Shown: in pieces, positions 22,980 through 33,507 of the stretch
How the letters are laid out: every line of letters starts with the position of its first letter
Numbering within the stretch: position 1 is the stretch's first letter
NCBI GenBank assembly: GCA_018894105.1
Contig: CM032132.1
Coordinates: 27,517,379 to 27,581,378, forward strand
Direction: 5' to 3'
DNA from: Jacaranda mimosifolia
Lineage: Eukaryota > Streptophyta > Magnoliopsida > Lamiales > Bignoniaceae
DNA: 64,000 nucleotides
The notes under the pieces: model-generated
Database searches by the model: none
The model's input: only the letters and a program-made list of their open reading frames with translations
What the model was told of the DNA's origin: nothing
Translations under genes and position numbers: made by a program

Positions 22980-23810
22980 TAATAATACATCATAATTCAT
23001 CTTATAATATAAGATAAAATAAACAATTTTTGTACATACTATTTATACACAAAATGGAGGGAGGAGCAAAAATTTGGAGGGAATAAAAAAATAATAAGGG
23101 AATTCATTTTTGGGGGGAAACTTATTTTTTGAAGGAAATATAATATGTAGACCAACTAATTCTTAAGAACAATTTGTTCAGGTCTATGAAAGTTAATAAT
23201 CATTATATTTAATAATATACTTTAAGTTAATACTTTTTTTACACTATATTAAACCACGAAAGTTATCTTCATTTTAGCAATTTATATAGTAAAACATACA
23301 CACAATTAACATATAGATATCTACAAGTTATAAAAATCTTTAATTGGCCAATACAACGATTAAAATATAAAATATAAAATTAACAGACCTAACTTCAGGG
23401 ACCGTTTTCTTTTCATTAGGTATTATGGTAAACTAGATTTCTTTATTTTCTTTTGTTATTCAGGTATGTAACCTTTAACTATTCATTTTAAGGAGTTTTT
23501 AGAAATTTTCTAAATAAATATTGTAATAAATTATAATAGAAAATTAAATTGTTAAGCACCAAAATTAATTATAAGTCCAAATTATATGTTATTTAACTAC
23601 TTCAACTATAATAGAAAATCATTTAATAATTTAAAAAATTATATGTCAATTCATCATATAATCTAAGATAAAAGAAATTAATTTTGCTATAGATTATTTA
23701 TACAAAAAAAATGGAGGAGCTAAAATTTAGAGGAATCGAAAAAATGAAGAGAATTCATTATTATTAGAGGGAATCAATTTTTTGGAAGAAATCAAGTTAA
23801 ATTATTAAGT
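22980..23810. repeat. Diverged direct duplication
   Basis: 22980-23160 and 23640-23810 share the order AATTCATC, ATAAGATAAA, ATTTATACA, AATGGAGG, AAAATTT and GGAAATMAA words with many differences. The spacing is about 660 bp. Nothing coding is seen. Confidence 0.5.
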
Positions 23811-24042
23811 CAAACTAATAATAAAAATAATTGTTAATATTTTTTATGGGCCAAACTTTGGAGGGAATACAAAGTTGGAGGAAAACAAAATTGCATTGCC
23901 ATCCAAATTCATTAAATAAATTTGTACATATGTACAAGATAAGAATATATGAAATAATGAGAAATGAGAAATAATGATAAATTTATATATGTATAAAATG
24001 AGAAATATATGATGAATCTTCTTTAAATTTTATTGAAATTTA

Positions 24043-24495
24043 TATATATGTATATATATAGTATATATGCATATAAGTATGAATAAAAAATTATATTATA
24101 TATATATGTTTTTATAAATATTAAATATTAATTAATTTGGAATGAATAAATAAAAAATAGATAAAATAAAAGTAATTTAAATTTTATTGATAAATTTATA
24201 TATATATGTGTGTGTATATTATATATATGTGAGTAAGTATAAATAGAAAAAATAAGTATACATGTATAAATAATTAGAAAGAAAAAAGATAAAAATAAAA
24301 ATTATTTAAAATTTTATAGATAAATTTATATGTATATATATGTATAAAATGAGAATATATGAAATAATGAGAAATGAGAAACAATGATAAATTTATACAT
24401 AAATGTATAAAATGAGAAATATATGAAATAATGGAAGAAGAGAGAAATGAGAATAAAAAGAAAAGAAAAGAATGAAGAAAAAAGAAAAGAAATCA
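24043..24495. repeat. CACTA internal module, copy 3 (partial)
   Basis: It matches the second half of copies 1 and 2, from ATGAATAAAAAATTATATT to the AAAAG-rich end. Confidence 0.75.
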
Positions 24496-24531
24496 GAAAT
24501 ATATGAACTGCTGGAGGGGAAGGGTAGGGAT

Positions 24532-24544
24532 TCTTCTTCTTCTT

Positions 24545-24575
<31 letters not shown>
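24532..24575. repeat. (TCT)n microsatellite
   Basis: About 14 TCT triplets followed by TAT triplets. Confidence 0.92.
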
Positions 24576-24627
24576 TTATTATTATATTTGAATTCTTTAT
24601 TTATATTAATTGAATAATTGAATTATT

Positions 24628-25510
24628 TTAGAATATTTTTTATTTTAATTTTATTATGTAATCTACAAGTATATTGTTAGGATGATAGACTCAAAATTTT
24701 ATTGTTTAAGTTTTATTTTTTTATATTTTAATTAATAAATAAAATATATTTATATTTAATAGAATTATTTTAGATGTAGTTATCATTTTAATGTTATTAT
24801 GTAATTTTTAATTATATAGATAATAGGATGGACTTAAATTTTTATTGTTTAATTTTTATTGCATTTTTAACTTAACAAATAAAGTCAACAAAATTTATTT
24901 AAATTATTAGATATTTTACTATTTTAACATTATTAAATATTTTAACTTAATATTATTAAAATTATATGGCCTAAAGTTATAAGTTAGATTTTTAAAAAAA
25001 TTAGATGATAAATTCGTATGAAATAAATTTGAAGGATATTTGATACTTTAAATTCTAATGTTTAGAATATTTTTTATTTTAATATTATTATGTAATTTCT
25101 AATTATATAGTTAAGATGACAGACTTAAAATTTTATTGTTTAAGTTTTTTTTTGTCATATTTGAATTAATAAATAAAATATATTTATATTTAACAGAATT
25201 ATTTTAGATGTATTTATCATTTTAATATTCTTATGTAATTTTGAATTATATAGATAATATGATAGACTTAAATTTTTATTGTTTAATTTTTATTTCATTT
25301 TTAACTTAATAAATGAAGTCAACAAAATTTATTTAAATTTTTAGATATTTTACTATTTTAACATTATTAGATATTTTAACTTAATATTATTAAAATTATA
25401 TGGCCTAAAGTGATAAATTAGATTTTTAAAAAAAATTAGATGGTAAATTCGTAGAAAATAAAATTTTATAAATTTGAAGGATATTTGATATTTTAAATTC
25501 TAATGTGCAA
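24628..25510. repeat. ~436-bp tandem duplication in the CACTA element
   Basis: Copy 1 (24628-25065) and copy 2 (25066-25510) both run from TTTAGAATATTTTTTATTTT through GGCCTAAAG to GAAGGATATTTGATA. They differ at scattered sites and small indels. Confidence 0.8.
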
Positions 25511-26224
25511 GTTTTAAATTTTTCTTAGGACACAATTCATTTAATTTGATAATTTAGCAAGTGGGATACATGTGTATGTGTGTTTATATATGTGAATATA
25601 TATATATATATATATATAAATATATATAAGTATATAAATATTTTTCAAGATTTATCTTCTTTTTTTTATCTTTTTACTTTTTTCAATTTTTATGCACCTA
25701 TTTTTAATTTTTTTGTGCAAATATCCTTTTTTTTTTGTCTAGTAAAATATATGGCAAGAAGGGGTTGCCACACCACATGCCACGTAGGAGAGAGGATGTG
25801 ACATGGCGCCATGTGGATCGGGCTTGCTGCAAATGAATTTGGGCTAGATTTATCCTCAAATTGCCAAAATTCAAAAGTTAGTGTACCAAAAATATAAAGT
25901 CAAAATTTTCCAGTAGGGTATAGTTATGGGACCAATTTTGCATTTTTCCTCTAAATGAAAACTCCCAATTCATTGAATAATTCACAAAAAAGTTATAAAA
26001 CCCAATATTTTAAAGAAATTGGCCCAACTAATTGATTATTCACTTCAAATTTCATCAAATTCAATCTTTAAAATAAAACTCAGTTCAATAATAATTCACT
26101 AAAAAATTGGTTAAGCCCAATTAACAAATTCTTTACATTATTGTGAAGTCCATTTCTTGAACAAAAGCCCAACCTACAAGTATTAGTAAAAATTTAATTT
26201 AATATTTGTTTATAATTAGTAATG

Positions 26225-26619
26225 AAAATCATTGTTACCATATGTATACAATTGATATTTGGAGGGAAGTTAATTAAAATTTAGTAAGTAAAAACTTTGT
26301 TACAATATATTTTATTTGTAACAAATATTTTGTTGTTACAAAAGGTACCAAATTTTGTTACAAATATATCTTCTTATATGATGGAAATTGCTATATGTAA
26401 CAAAATAACATTTTCCGTAACGAATAATTATTTAGTTACGAACATAAAAAATTTAATGTAACAAATTTGAGTTAAAGGTAAAAAGACTTTTACTTTGTTA
26501 CTAAAGAAAATGTTATTTATAACAAAAAATCAATTTTGTTACAATAAATCTAACATATGTAATGAATTTTATCTTTGTTACCAAAATTTTTGTTACGTGA
26601 AGTGCAAATTGTTGTAGTG
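26225..26619. repeat. CACTA right subterminal array and terminal repeat
   Basis: I count 13 GTAACAAA/TTTGTTAC-type words in both orientations before the terminus AATTGTTGTAGTG. Two keep the CGTAACGAA form seen at the left end. Confidence 0.85.
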
Positions 26620-27004
26620 GATCCCTAGGAGAAAATATATATATATATATATATGGGAAGTGCTTAATATAAGAGGGACTCTCATTGTTTCCTTCTAAGA
26701 CTAGGATAGGTCCCATATAATTCTCTATTATTGCTTCCTAAGGTCTCAATAATTCAACTACTAGTAGTAATATATATTAATTCAAATAGATTTATAGCAT
26801 ACACTCCTCAAAATATGGAATATCTATAGGATCCACAATATAATAGTTATCAATATTGACCATGAGATGACTTAATCATAATTTTTCTAATTTCTAATGG
26901 ACTATATTTTTTTGCCTTATCATAACTTTAATGGATATAATAAATTAAAATAAAACAAGGTAATATAATTAAGTAAATATTAAATAAAATTCTAGGGCAT
27001 TACA
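26620..27004 (-). repeat. E3 3' LTR, part 2 (after the CACTA insertion)
   Basis: From GATCCCTAGGAG to CTAGGGCATTACA it matches 38636-39012 of the other LTR almost base for base, confirming that the CACTA element split one LTR. Confidence 0.9.
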
Positions 27005-27022
27005 TCCCACCCCTCTGAAAGG
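27005..27022 (-). promoter_or_regulatory. E3 polypurine tract
   Basis: On the element strand CCTTTCAGAGGGGTGGGA directly precedes the LTR start TGTAATGCCC. Confidence 0.75.
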
Positions 27023-28417
27023 AATTTGGTCCCCAAATTCTAAGTTGAGTTAGCGAAGAGTTTGGAGTGATATTTTTGCATTTCTTCATTGCTTTCCCAT
27101 ATCGCTTTCTCTATATTATGGTTCCGCCATAGACTCTTTACTAGTGGGATCTCTCTAGTATGCAACATTTTTTCATTATTTGATCTAGAATTTAGAATGG
27201 TCTCTCTTCGTAAGTGAAATCTTATGAAGTGGTAGATCCTTGTACTTAACGATATGCGAGGGGTATAGGTGATACTTCTTTAGTTGTGACACATGGAATG
27301 CATTATGTATTCCTGTAAGGTTTGATGGTAGAACAATTTGATAAGCTACTACTCAAATTCTCTCCATTATTTCAAAAGACCAACATTCCGAGGGCTCAAC
27401 TTTCCTCCTTTGCTAATCCTTGCAAATCCTTTTCTGAGTAATACCTTAAAATGTACCATATCCTCAACACTAAATTCTAGGTATCTTCTTCTATCATCAT
27501 ATAGCTTTAAGTCATAAATAGGATAATTCTGCTCCTGTAGTTCTAACTTTCTTTAGATATAGGCTATTACCGTATCATTTTACTTTAGAACACATCCCTA
27601 GCCTACTTTAGAAGCATCAATATATACCACAAGGTTCTTAGTACCCTCAAGTAGGGCCAGTAATGGTGCCGATGTAATCCTTTTCTCAAGCTCTTGAAAA
27701 CTAATTTTGTATTTTTTAGTCCACTTAAATGGCATCTTCCTTGGAATTAGTCCAAATAATAGGCTTCAATAATAACTTGCCGATCCCAAAAAACTTCTCA
27801 CCTTAGTCACCATTTCTGGCCTATCCATTCTAGTATAATTTTAATTTGGAATCCCATCTCTAGAAACAATATACCCAAAAAGGTTGTCCTATCAAGCTAA
27901 AATATGTTCTCGAAGAGTCTGCAGTAATATCCTTAAGTGTACCTCGTAAGCCTTTTCATTGTTTGAATAAACTAAAGCATTATCAATGAAAACAACTATG
28001 AGTTGATCTAAATATGGCCTAAACACATGGTGCACTAAATCCGTAAATGTAATAGTGCATTAGTCAACCTAAATGGTATTACCACAAACTCAAAATGATC
28101 ATATGAGAGTTTAGTGCTTTCAGTATATCTTATTCTCTAATCTTAGTTGGTAGTAGCCTTATCTAAAATCTATTTTAGAATAGATTCGAGATCATCTTAA
28201 TTGATTAAAGAGTTCCTCTATTTTGGGCAAGATAGTCATTCTTATTCATAACATTATTCTAGCCCCAATAGTCTATACATATCCTCAAAGTCTCATACTT
28301 CGTCTTTACAAAAAAACACCATGGTTCCCAAGAAGAGGAACTCGGCCAAAAAAGCTCACTTTCGATTAGCTCTTGCAACTGTACCTTAAATTCCTTATGT
28401 TCTGCTTGTACCGTCTT
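27023..28417 (-). pseudogene. E3 pol, 3' portion: RT, RNase H and chromodomain; integrase core deleted
   Basis: Reading the minus strand from 28417: QAEHKEFKVQLQELIES, the RT start; then RICIDYWG, a decayed middle, and the catalytic box at about 27990-27970, FIDNALVYS, where the second Asp is Asn. RNase H blocks follow (VYIDASKVGLGCVL, then YPIYDLKL). Within a few residues this passes to RRRYLEFSVEDMVHFKVLL and GGKLSPRNVG, the integrase C-terminal domain, then IHNAFHVSQLKKYHLYPSHI in another frame. A chromodomain remnant ends it: REIPLVKSLWRNHNIEKAIW and EEMQKYHSKLF. The zinc finger and DDE core of integrase are missing. The chromodomain places E3 among chromoviruses. Several stops and frame changes. 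Confidence 0.85.
28413..28417. repeat. Target-site duplication of E2 (GTCTT / ATCTT)
   Basis: GTCTT before the E2 LTR and ATCTT after it (36547-36551) match at four of five bases; the difference is a G-to-A transition. Confidence 0.75.
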
Positions 28418-31314
28418 TGTGACAGCCCACTTCGGGTAACCCAAAGCTGAGATATCAAACATTCCATTCAATAATTCTGAACCTAAAATACAATTCAATA
28501 GGCCCATAATCAAACATTTCATGCTCATCAGAAATAGCAGCGGATTCAAATTTAAACAAACCTGATAAACCGTAAAGTAAAGGCCAACATTCCCGTTCTT
28601 ACATAACAAAATATTTACAATCCTTAAACCATCCATATCAACATAACGTATCATATGCCTCAAATCCATACTTAGCAATCAGATGATTTCCATAGATACA
28701 TGCAACATCTAATCTATTACAAAACATACTCCTGTCCAGCCTGAAGTCCAATTTCCTCGTTTATTCCCTGTCTGAGAGAATGAATCAAAACAAATGGGCG
28801 GGTAAGTCCGAAGGACTTAGTGAGGGATAACTGTATACATAATATAAAGAATTTGTTGAGGAAGAATCAACTCAACAGACTGTAAATCAATAGTCCAAAA
28901 CAGATCAGAATACGGTCTGACAGTTAGGCAGGCAGGCAGTCAGTCAGTCAGTCAGTCAGACAAGCGGTCAATCAGTCAAGAAACAATCAAAATCAATCAA
29001 TAAACATATCAGATCAATCGAATCAATCTAACAAATCATATCAAAACAATCCTATCAGTCGCTTAACAGCTCGTCCTGCTTTACAGCTGGGAACAACATA
29101 TCGGCTCGTCCTGCTTTACAGCTGGGTCCTGCTTTACAGCTAGGAACAACATATCAGCTCGTCCCGCTTTACAGCTGGGAACAACATATCAGATAAATCG
29201 AATTAATCTAACAAGTTATATCAAAACAATCATATCAGTCGCTAAATAGCTCGTCCCGCTTTACAGCTTGGAACAACATATAAGATCAATCGAATCAATC
29301 TAACAAATCATATCAAAACGATCATATCAGTCGCTTAACGACTCTTCCTTCTTTACAGCTAGGAACAACATATTAGCTCGCCCCACTTTACAGCTGGGAA
29401 CAACATATCAGATCAATCGAATCAATGTAACAAATCATATCAAAACAATCATATCAATTGCTTAACGGCTTGTCCCGCTTTACAGCTGGGAGCAACATAT
29501 CGGCTCGTCCCGCTTTACAGCTAGGAACAACATATTAGATCGGTAACAGATAACAAACAGTCGGATATCAGATCAACAGATAACAGTACGGATGGATAAC
29601 AGATGTCAATCGAAAGATAACCCTCACAAGGGTATACACACACAGACAGTTCAAAACAGTACAGAAATGCCGACAAGGCCACAGATAATAGAACAAATGG
29701 AATAGATAACAGAACGCTACAGATACCGGATAGGAGTTATGGGTGCTGTAACAGAACGAAACGAATTGATATCAAAGATAACCCTCACCGGGGTGTTCAA
29801 ATTAGATAACAAATAACAAACACATTTTAGATTCCAATAACATATCGGAGTACCGTACAGAAACAAAAAACCCACACAGGGGCTTATCACAAAATAGATA
29901 ATTAAGAAAGGTGCCATATTGGCAGACACTCACCTCCGTAATCTCAAAAGTGCTATCACGGTCAGCAGCCTATTGGTCCGTGGGACCCACTTCGTCGTTA
30001 CCTATCCAAAAAGTAATATTTATAATCAAAATCCATACCTAATTCTATTAATCATAATTATACCATTAATAATCTAGAATCACAAATTTATCGATTAATA
30101 CGATATCTCATTCTTATTTCAAGATTATGGATATAATCCTAAATCACACAATAGGATTAATCCTTACATAATCAATTCCTAATCAAATGCCATTTAATCT
30201 TATAATATAATTCTTAATACTATTTAAATCCAAGTTTTAGCATTTTGCATAAGTCCGGGTCCACTTAATCCATATTCCTTGCATAGGGATCAACATACAT
30301 ATATATAAATATATCATATCTTCCCAATTCCTATTCTTGGCAAGGTACAATGCTAAATTAGGAAAGGTACAACACAAGCAACATATATACATTAAAGGTA
30401 CAACTAAATCCAAATGCCAAAGCTTGCTACCAGAGTATCAAAACCACAAACCAATTACACGATTGCGACCGTCACGTCGAGGAGGTGAAACTGGTTTAAG
30501 GTTGCTAGAGCATCGCCGGAGCACCGCCGCTGGCCGTCGGAGAGCCACCATCTGCCATTGCCAAAAAATGAGTTGGCACCACCCATAGAATCCTCTTGTC
30601 GAGAGCTTTCCAATGGTACCCTTGGTTTCCAAAATAGCCACCAAAAAACCCCTCAAAACCCGCCCCAAAGCCTTCACAGTTTAAAGCTTCGCTGCCGATT
30701 TTCTGCCGTCTTCGCCGCGTATCTCCGCCATGCAATGCTTCCACCTTGTTCCCCTAGTTGAGTAATAGCTAAACCACCCTTCAGATGCATTGTCAGATGC
30801 TGAAAAATGAGGAACCCATTTGCTTGCCGTGAGTTTGTTTTTGGCCGTCCTCCGTCATGCTGTTCCGGTAGTCTTCCGCCGTGTATGGTGGTGCTGGTCG
30901 AGTGCTGGAGGTGAGGGAAGTGGGTTTAGGTGGTTGGTTTGGAGAAAGAGGTGTTTCCGGTGGGTGGTGGTTGGCCAGGTGAAGAGAAGAAATAAGGAAG
31001 AAGAAAAAGAGAAGAAAAGGGAAAGAAAAAGAAGGAAGAAAAAAAGAAAGCTGCAGCCTTTCCTTAAAAATCAAATTTCCTATTTTGCAATTTAGTCCTT
31101 GAATTTAAGCACCCCTCAATTGAGTCCATGAAGTTCCAAAAATTTCTCCTAAGCCCCCATTGACTAGTTTTCTTCCATGCACACCCTTTAACTTCAAAAT
31201 CTTTACAATTAAGTCTTTATATATATATCTTTTCTGGGCCTTAAAATCTGACCAATAATTCTCTTAATTTCTAAATTCTTATTTTCAAAAATACTAAATT
31301 TCAGGGTTGTTACA
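28418..31314 (-). repeat. E2 3' LTR (2897 bp)
   Basis: Plus-strand ends are TGTGACAGCCC and GGGTTGTTACA. It contains a tandem array (29007-29541), CCCTCAC words, a GC-rich block around 30460-30780, a purine-rich tract at 30980-31050 and, on the minus strand, a TATATATAAAG box near 31216-31230, close to the LTR start. Open frames in the GC-rich part are not conserved between the two LTRs and are not genes. Confidence 0.9.
29007..29541. repeat. Compound tandem array in E2 3' LTR
   Basis: Two modules alternate: a ~38-bp one (GCTCGTCCCGCTTTACAGCT then GGGAACAACATATC) and a ~60-bp one (AGATCAATCGAATCAATCTA onward to GTCGCTTAACG). Order and copy number differ from the other LTR. Confidence 0.85.
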
Positions 31315-31327
31315 CTCCTCTCTCCTT
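31315..31327 (-). promoter_or_regulatory. E2 polypurine tract
   Basis: On the element strand AAGGAGAGAGGAG abuts the LTR start TGTAACA. Confidence 0.8.
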
Positions 31328-31369
31328 AAAAGAATCTGTACCTAGATTCTCATCTGTGTACTGTTCTGA

Positions 31370-31760
31370 CTGGTAGAAAATAAGCAGATTTGGTCAGTCA
31401 ATCTACATTCTCTTTATAATATTCTGCCAGAATTGCTTCTTCAAGTCTGATACATCCTTATGCCTCTCAGATGCATCGTATCTCTTGACTTGTGCACCTT
31501 ACTGGCAAACTTTATCCGCAATCCTACTCAATGTGTTAATTTAGTCAACGTGTCAGCAACTTAGAAAAGTTCTTTAAATCTTTGTTAACAGCCAACAAGA
31601 CACAGAAGACTATGAACTTCTATCATATTTTTCTGGTCTCTTCCCGTTGACTACTGTCTTTATCTTAGAGGAATCGATCCTCTATTCCCAATCGCCATTT
31701 AGCAATCCCAACACATGGTGTCTATTATTAACCCTATTTCTAAGGGTGTTCAAACTTTTC
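31370..31760 (-). pseudogene. E2 pol scraps (RT thumb and integrase pieces)
   Basis: The minus strand near 31690-31620 reads IDSSKIKTVVNGKRPEK, the gypsy RT thumb block, and near 31420-31375 LTKSAYFLPVRT, from the integrase core. Almost everything between and around them is gone, so this is deletion debris. Confidence 0.65.
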
Positions 31761-31879
31761 TACTAAACTATAGTCTCGTATTGCACATTTAAGTCAGGAA
31801 ATACAAGTAATAGAATGCAAAACAACAAGATCATATATATATATATATGGCATTATCATAGATTTCAAAGATAGAAACT

Positions 31880-33068
31880 GTACCTCCAGCCACCTCAGTA
31901 GGATCTGGTGCTTCATCTCCTATCAGGGCATATACACGGGCTCGCATTTTCGGTCTCCCACTAGCTTCCGCTAACTGCTTCCCTTTTTCTACAGGTGTTG
32001 ACCCTTTTCTTTTGGGGCAATCTCTTAGGAAGTGCTGGTCACTACCGCAACCTATGTATCTACCCTACTTCTTCCAACATCCAGACTCGTCATGGTTATA
32101 TCTTCCATAAAATCCACAGAGTTTTCGAGCCATTCCTTGAGCCACATTTGCAGTCTCACTAGATTGATGGCTCGATGGACAGTGCCTTTAACTTGGAGTC
32201 TCGGTTGCTTTCTTCCAATATCACTCTATTCCTCAAAGCGTATCTTATCCTTATGGCCCTTACTCTCAATCTTTCGGATTTCATGCAGCTCTGACTCCAG
32301 TTGCAGTGCTCGACTTACTGCCATATTGAGATTTGGCAAGTCACAAATGGCCAATCCTTGCTTAAGCTCTGGCCGCAGCCCTTGTCAGAATCGTCGAACT
32401 TGTCGACCTTCATCATCTTGTATGTAAGAAGCATATTGCATCAATCGGCTAAAAGTAGCCTCATACTGACTTACAGACTATACCCCTTGCACCAGGTCCA
32501 TAAATTCCCTTTCCCTAGCCTGTTTTACTACTTCTGGCATAAATTTGCTCATAAAGTCTTGGGTGAAATTCTCCTAAGTTCGGCGGGTTCCTTTAGCCAT
32601 CCATATTCGATCAATCATCTTCCACCAACTCCGGGCGGAACCCTCCAGAAGGAATGCGGCAAATCGAACCCTCCATTCATCCAAGTAGCGCAGTGTCTCA
32701 AAAATAACTTCTAAACTCTCTATCCACTCCTCAGTCTTTCTATCATCAGGACGTCCCAAGAACTTCAAGGGATTGAAACGGATAAATTGTTCCAAGGCTC
32801 GGTCTTCTGTAACCTCCTCTGCTACCCCTGCTCTAACTGTTGGTTGCCTGCGTCTCTGCCTCTCTCATGGAGCCGGCCCTACTTGGGGATCTACTATTGG
32901 TTGATCCATTAGAGGAGTTTGAGAAACTTCATCTTCCGGCATCGGTTGAGGATGGACAGGTGCTTCTCTCCTAGGAACTTATCGGTTAACAACCTTTTGC
33001 CCAGGAGGCCTACCCCATCAACCGATTCTAGGTGGAATGGGTGTATCTGAACTTCCTTGCGACGTCAT
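31880..33068 (-). pseudogene. E2 gag and protease start, decayed
   Basis: From the ATG at 33068 (MTSQGSSDTPIPPRIG) the frame reaches the Retrotrans_gag block LEQFIRFNPLKFLGRPDD, LEVIFETLRYLDEWRVRFAA and ARSWWKMIDRIWM (32795-32574). After a stop it continues with QDFMSKFMPEVVKQARE and SRLMQYASYIQDDEGRQVRR. The knuckle near 32050, in another frame, reads YIGCGSDQHFLRDC, so the first Cys is Tyr. Then comes a protease N-terminal region (RARVYALIGDEAPDPTEVAG) without a clear active site. Confidence 0.85.
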
Positions 33069-33492
33069 CACTACTACCAACTCTACCAAGCTTCTCCAAA
33101 AGAGAGGAGAAGAATCAGATAAGATAAAGTAAGACTGCTAGACATATAAGTCTAATCATTCTACAATACCATAAGATCCCATAAACATCCTGCAGTAAGC
33201 AAATCATCCCACTAATAGTAATTGGCCAATTTCATCTTAATTCCACATATCACTTCCGATAAATAAAAACTCCTACAATTCATACTCAAACTAACCGAAA
33301 TAAGAAATCATTCACAAATTCCACGATTACCAAATCAATGTTACCAAATGCCTAAGTCATCAACAAACCTAGGCTCCGATACCTTTGAGTTATTCACATC
33401 TTAAACATTCCACAGTCATGCTTAACTCTACTATCTAAGATTTCCATATCCGAGGATCACATCATAGCATTGCTTGGGCCTTCCAAACTAAA

Positions 33493-33504
33493 GCTCTAAT
33501 ACCA
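33493..33504 (-). promoter_or_regulatory. E2 primer-binding site
   Basis: TGGTATTAGAGC on the element strand, three bases inside the 5' LTR; one base from the initiator-Met tRNA site. Confidence 0.85.
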
Positions 33505-33507
33505 CCT

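Larger units (their letters stand above)
17647..26619. mobile_element. Non-autonomous CACTA (En/Spm) DNA transposon, 8973 bp
   Basis: The ends are CACTACAACAAATTACACTT and, inverted, CACTACAACAATTTGCACTT, so terminal repeats of about 20 bp differ by only a gap and a base or two. CACTA termini with a 3-bp duplication define this superfamily. Dense subterminal GTAACRAA words occur within about 450 bp of each end, as expected for transposase-binding sites. The interior is very AT-rich with duplicated modules and GC-rich islands. I find no TnpA- or TnpD-like frame, so it must depend on a helper. It lies inside the E3 3' LTR and is younger than E3. Confidence 0.9.

Noticed and set aside
30337..31095. 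Several overlapping frames of 67-93 codons on both strands
   Set aside because: They lie in the GC-rich part of the E2 LTR and do not keep frame in the second LTR copy (35648-36330).
32032..32714. Plus-strand frames of 131 and 137 codons
   Set aside because: They are the antisense of E2 gag, whose minus-strand frame has clear Retrotrans_gag similarity.
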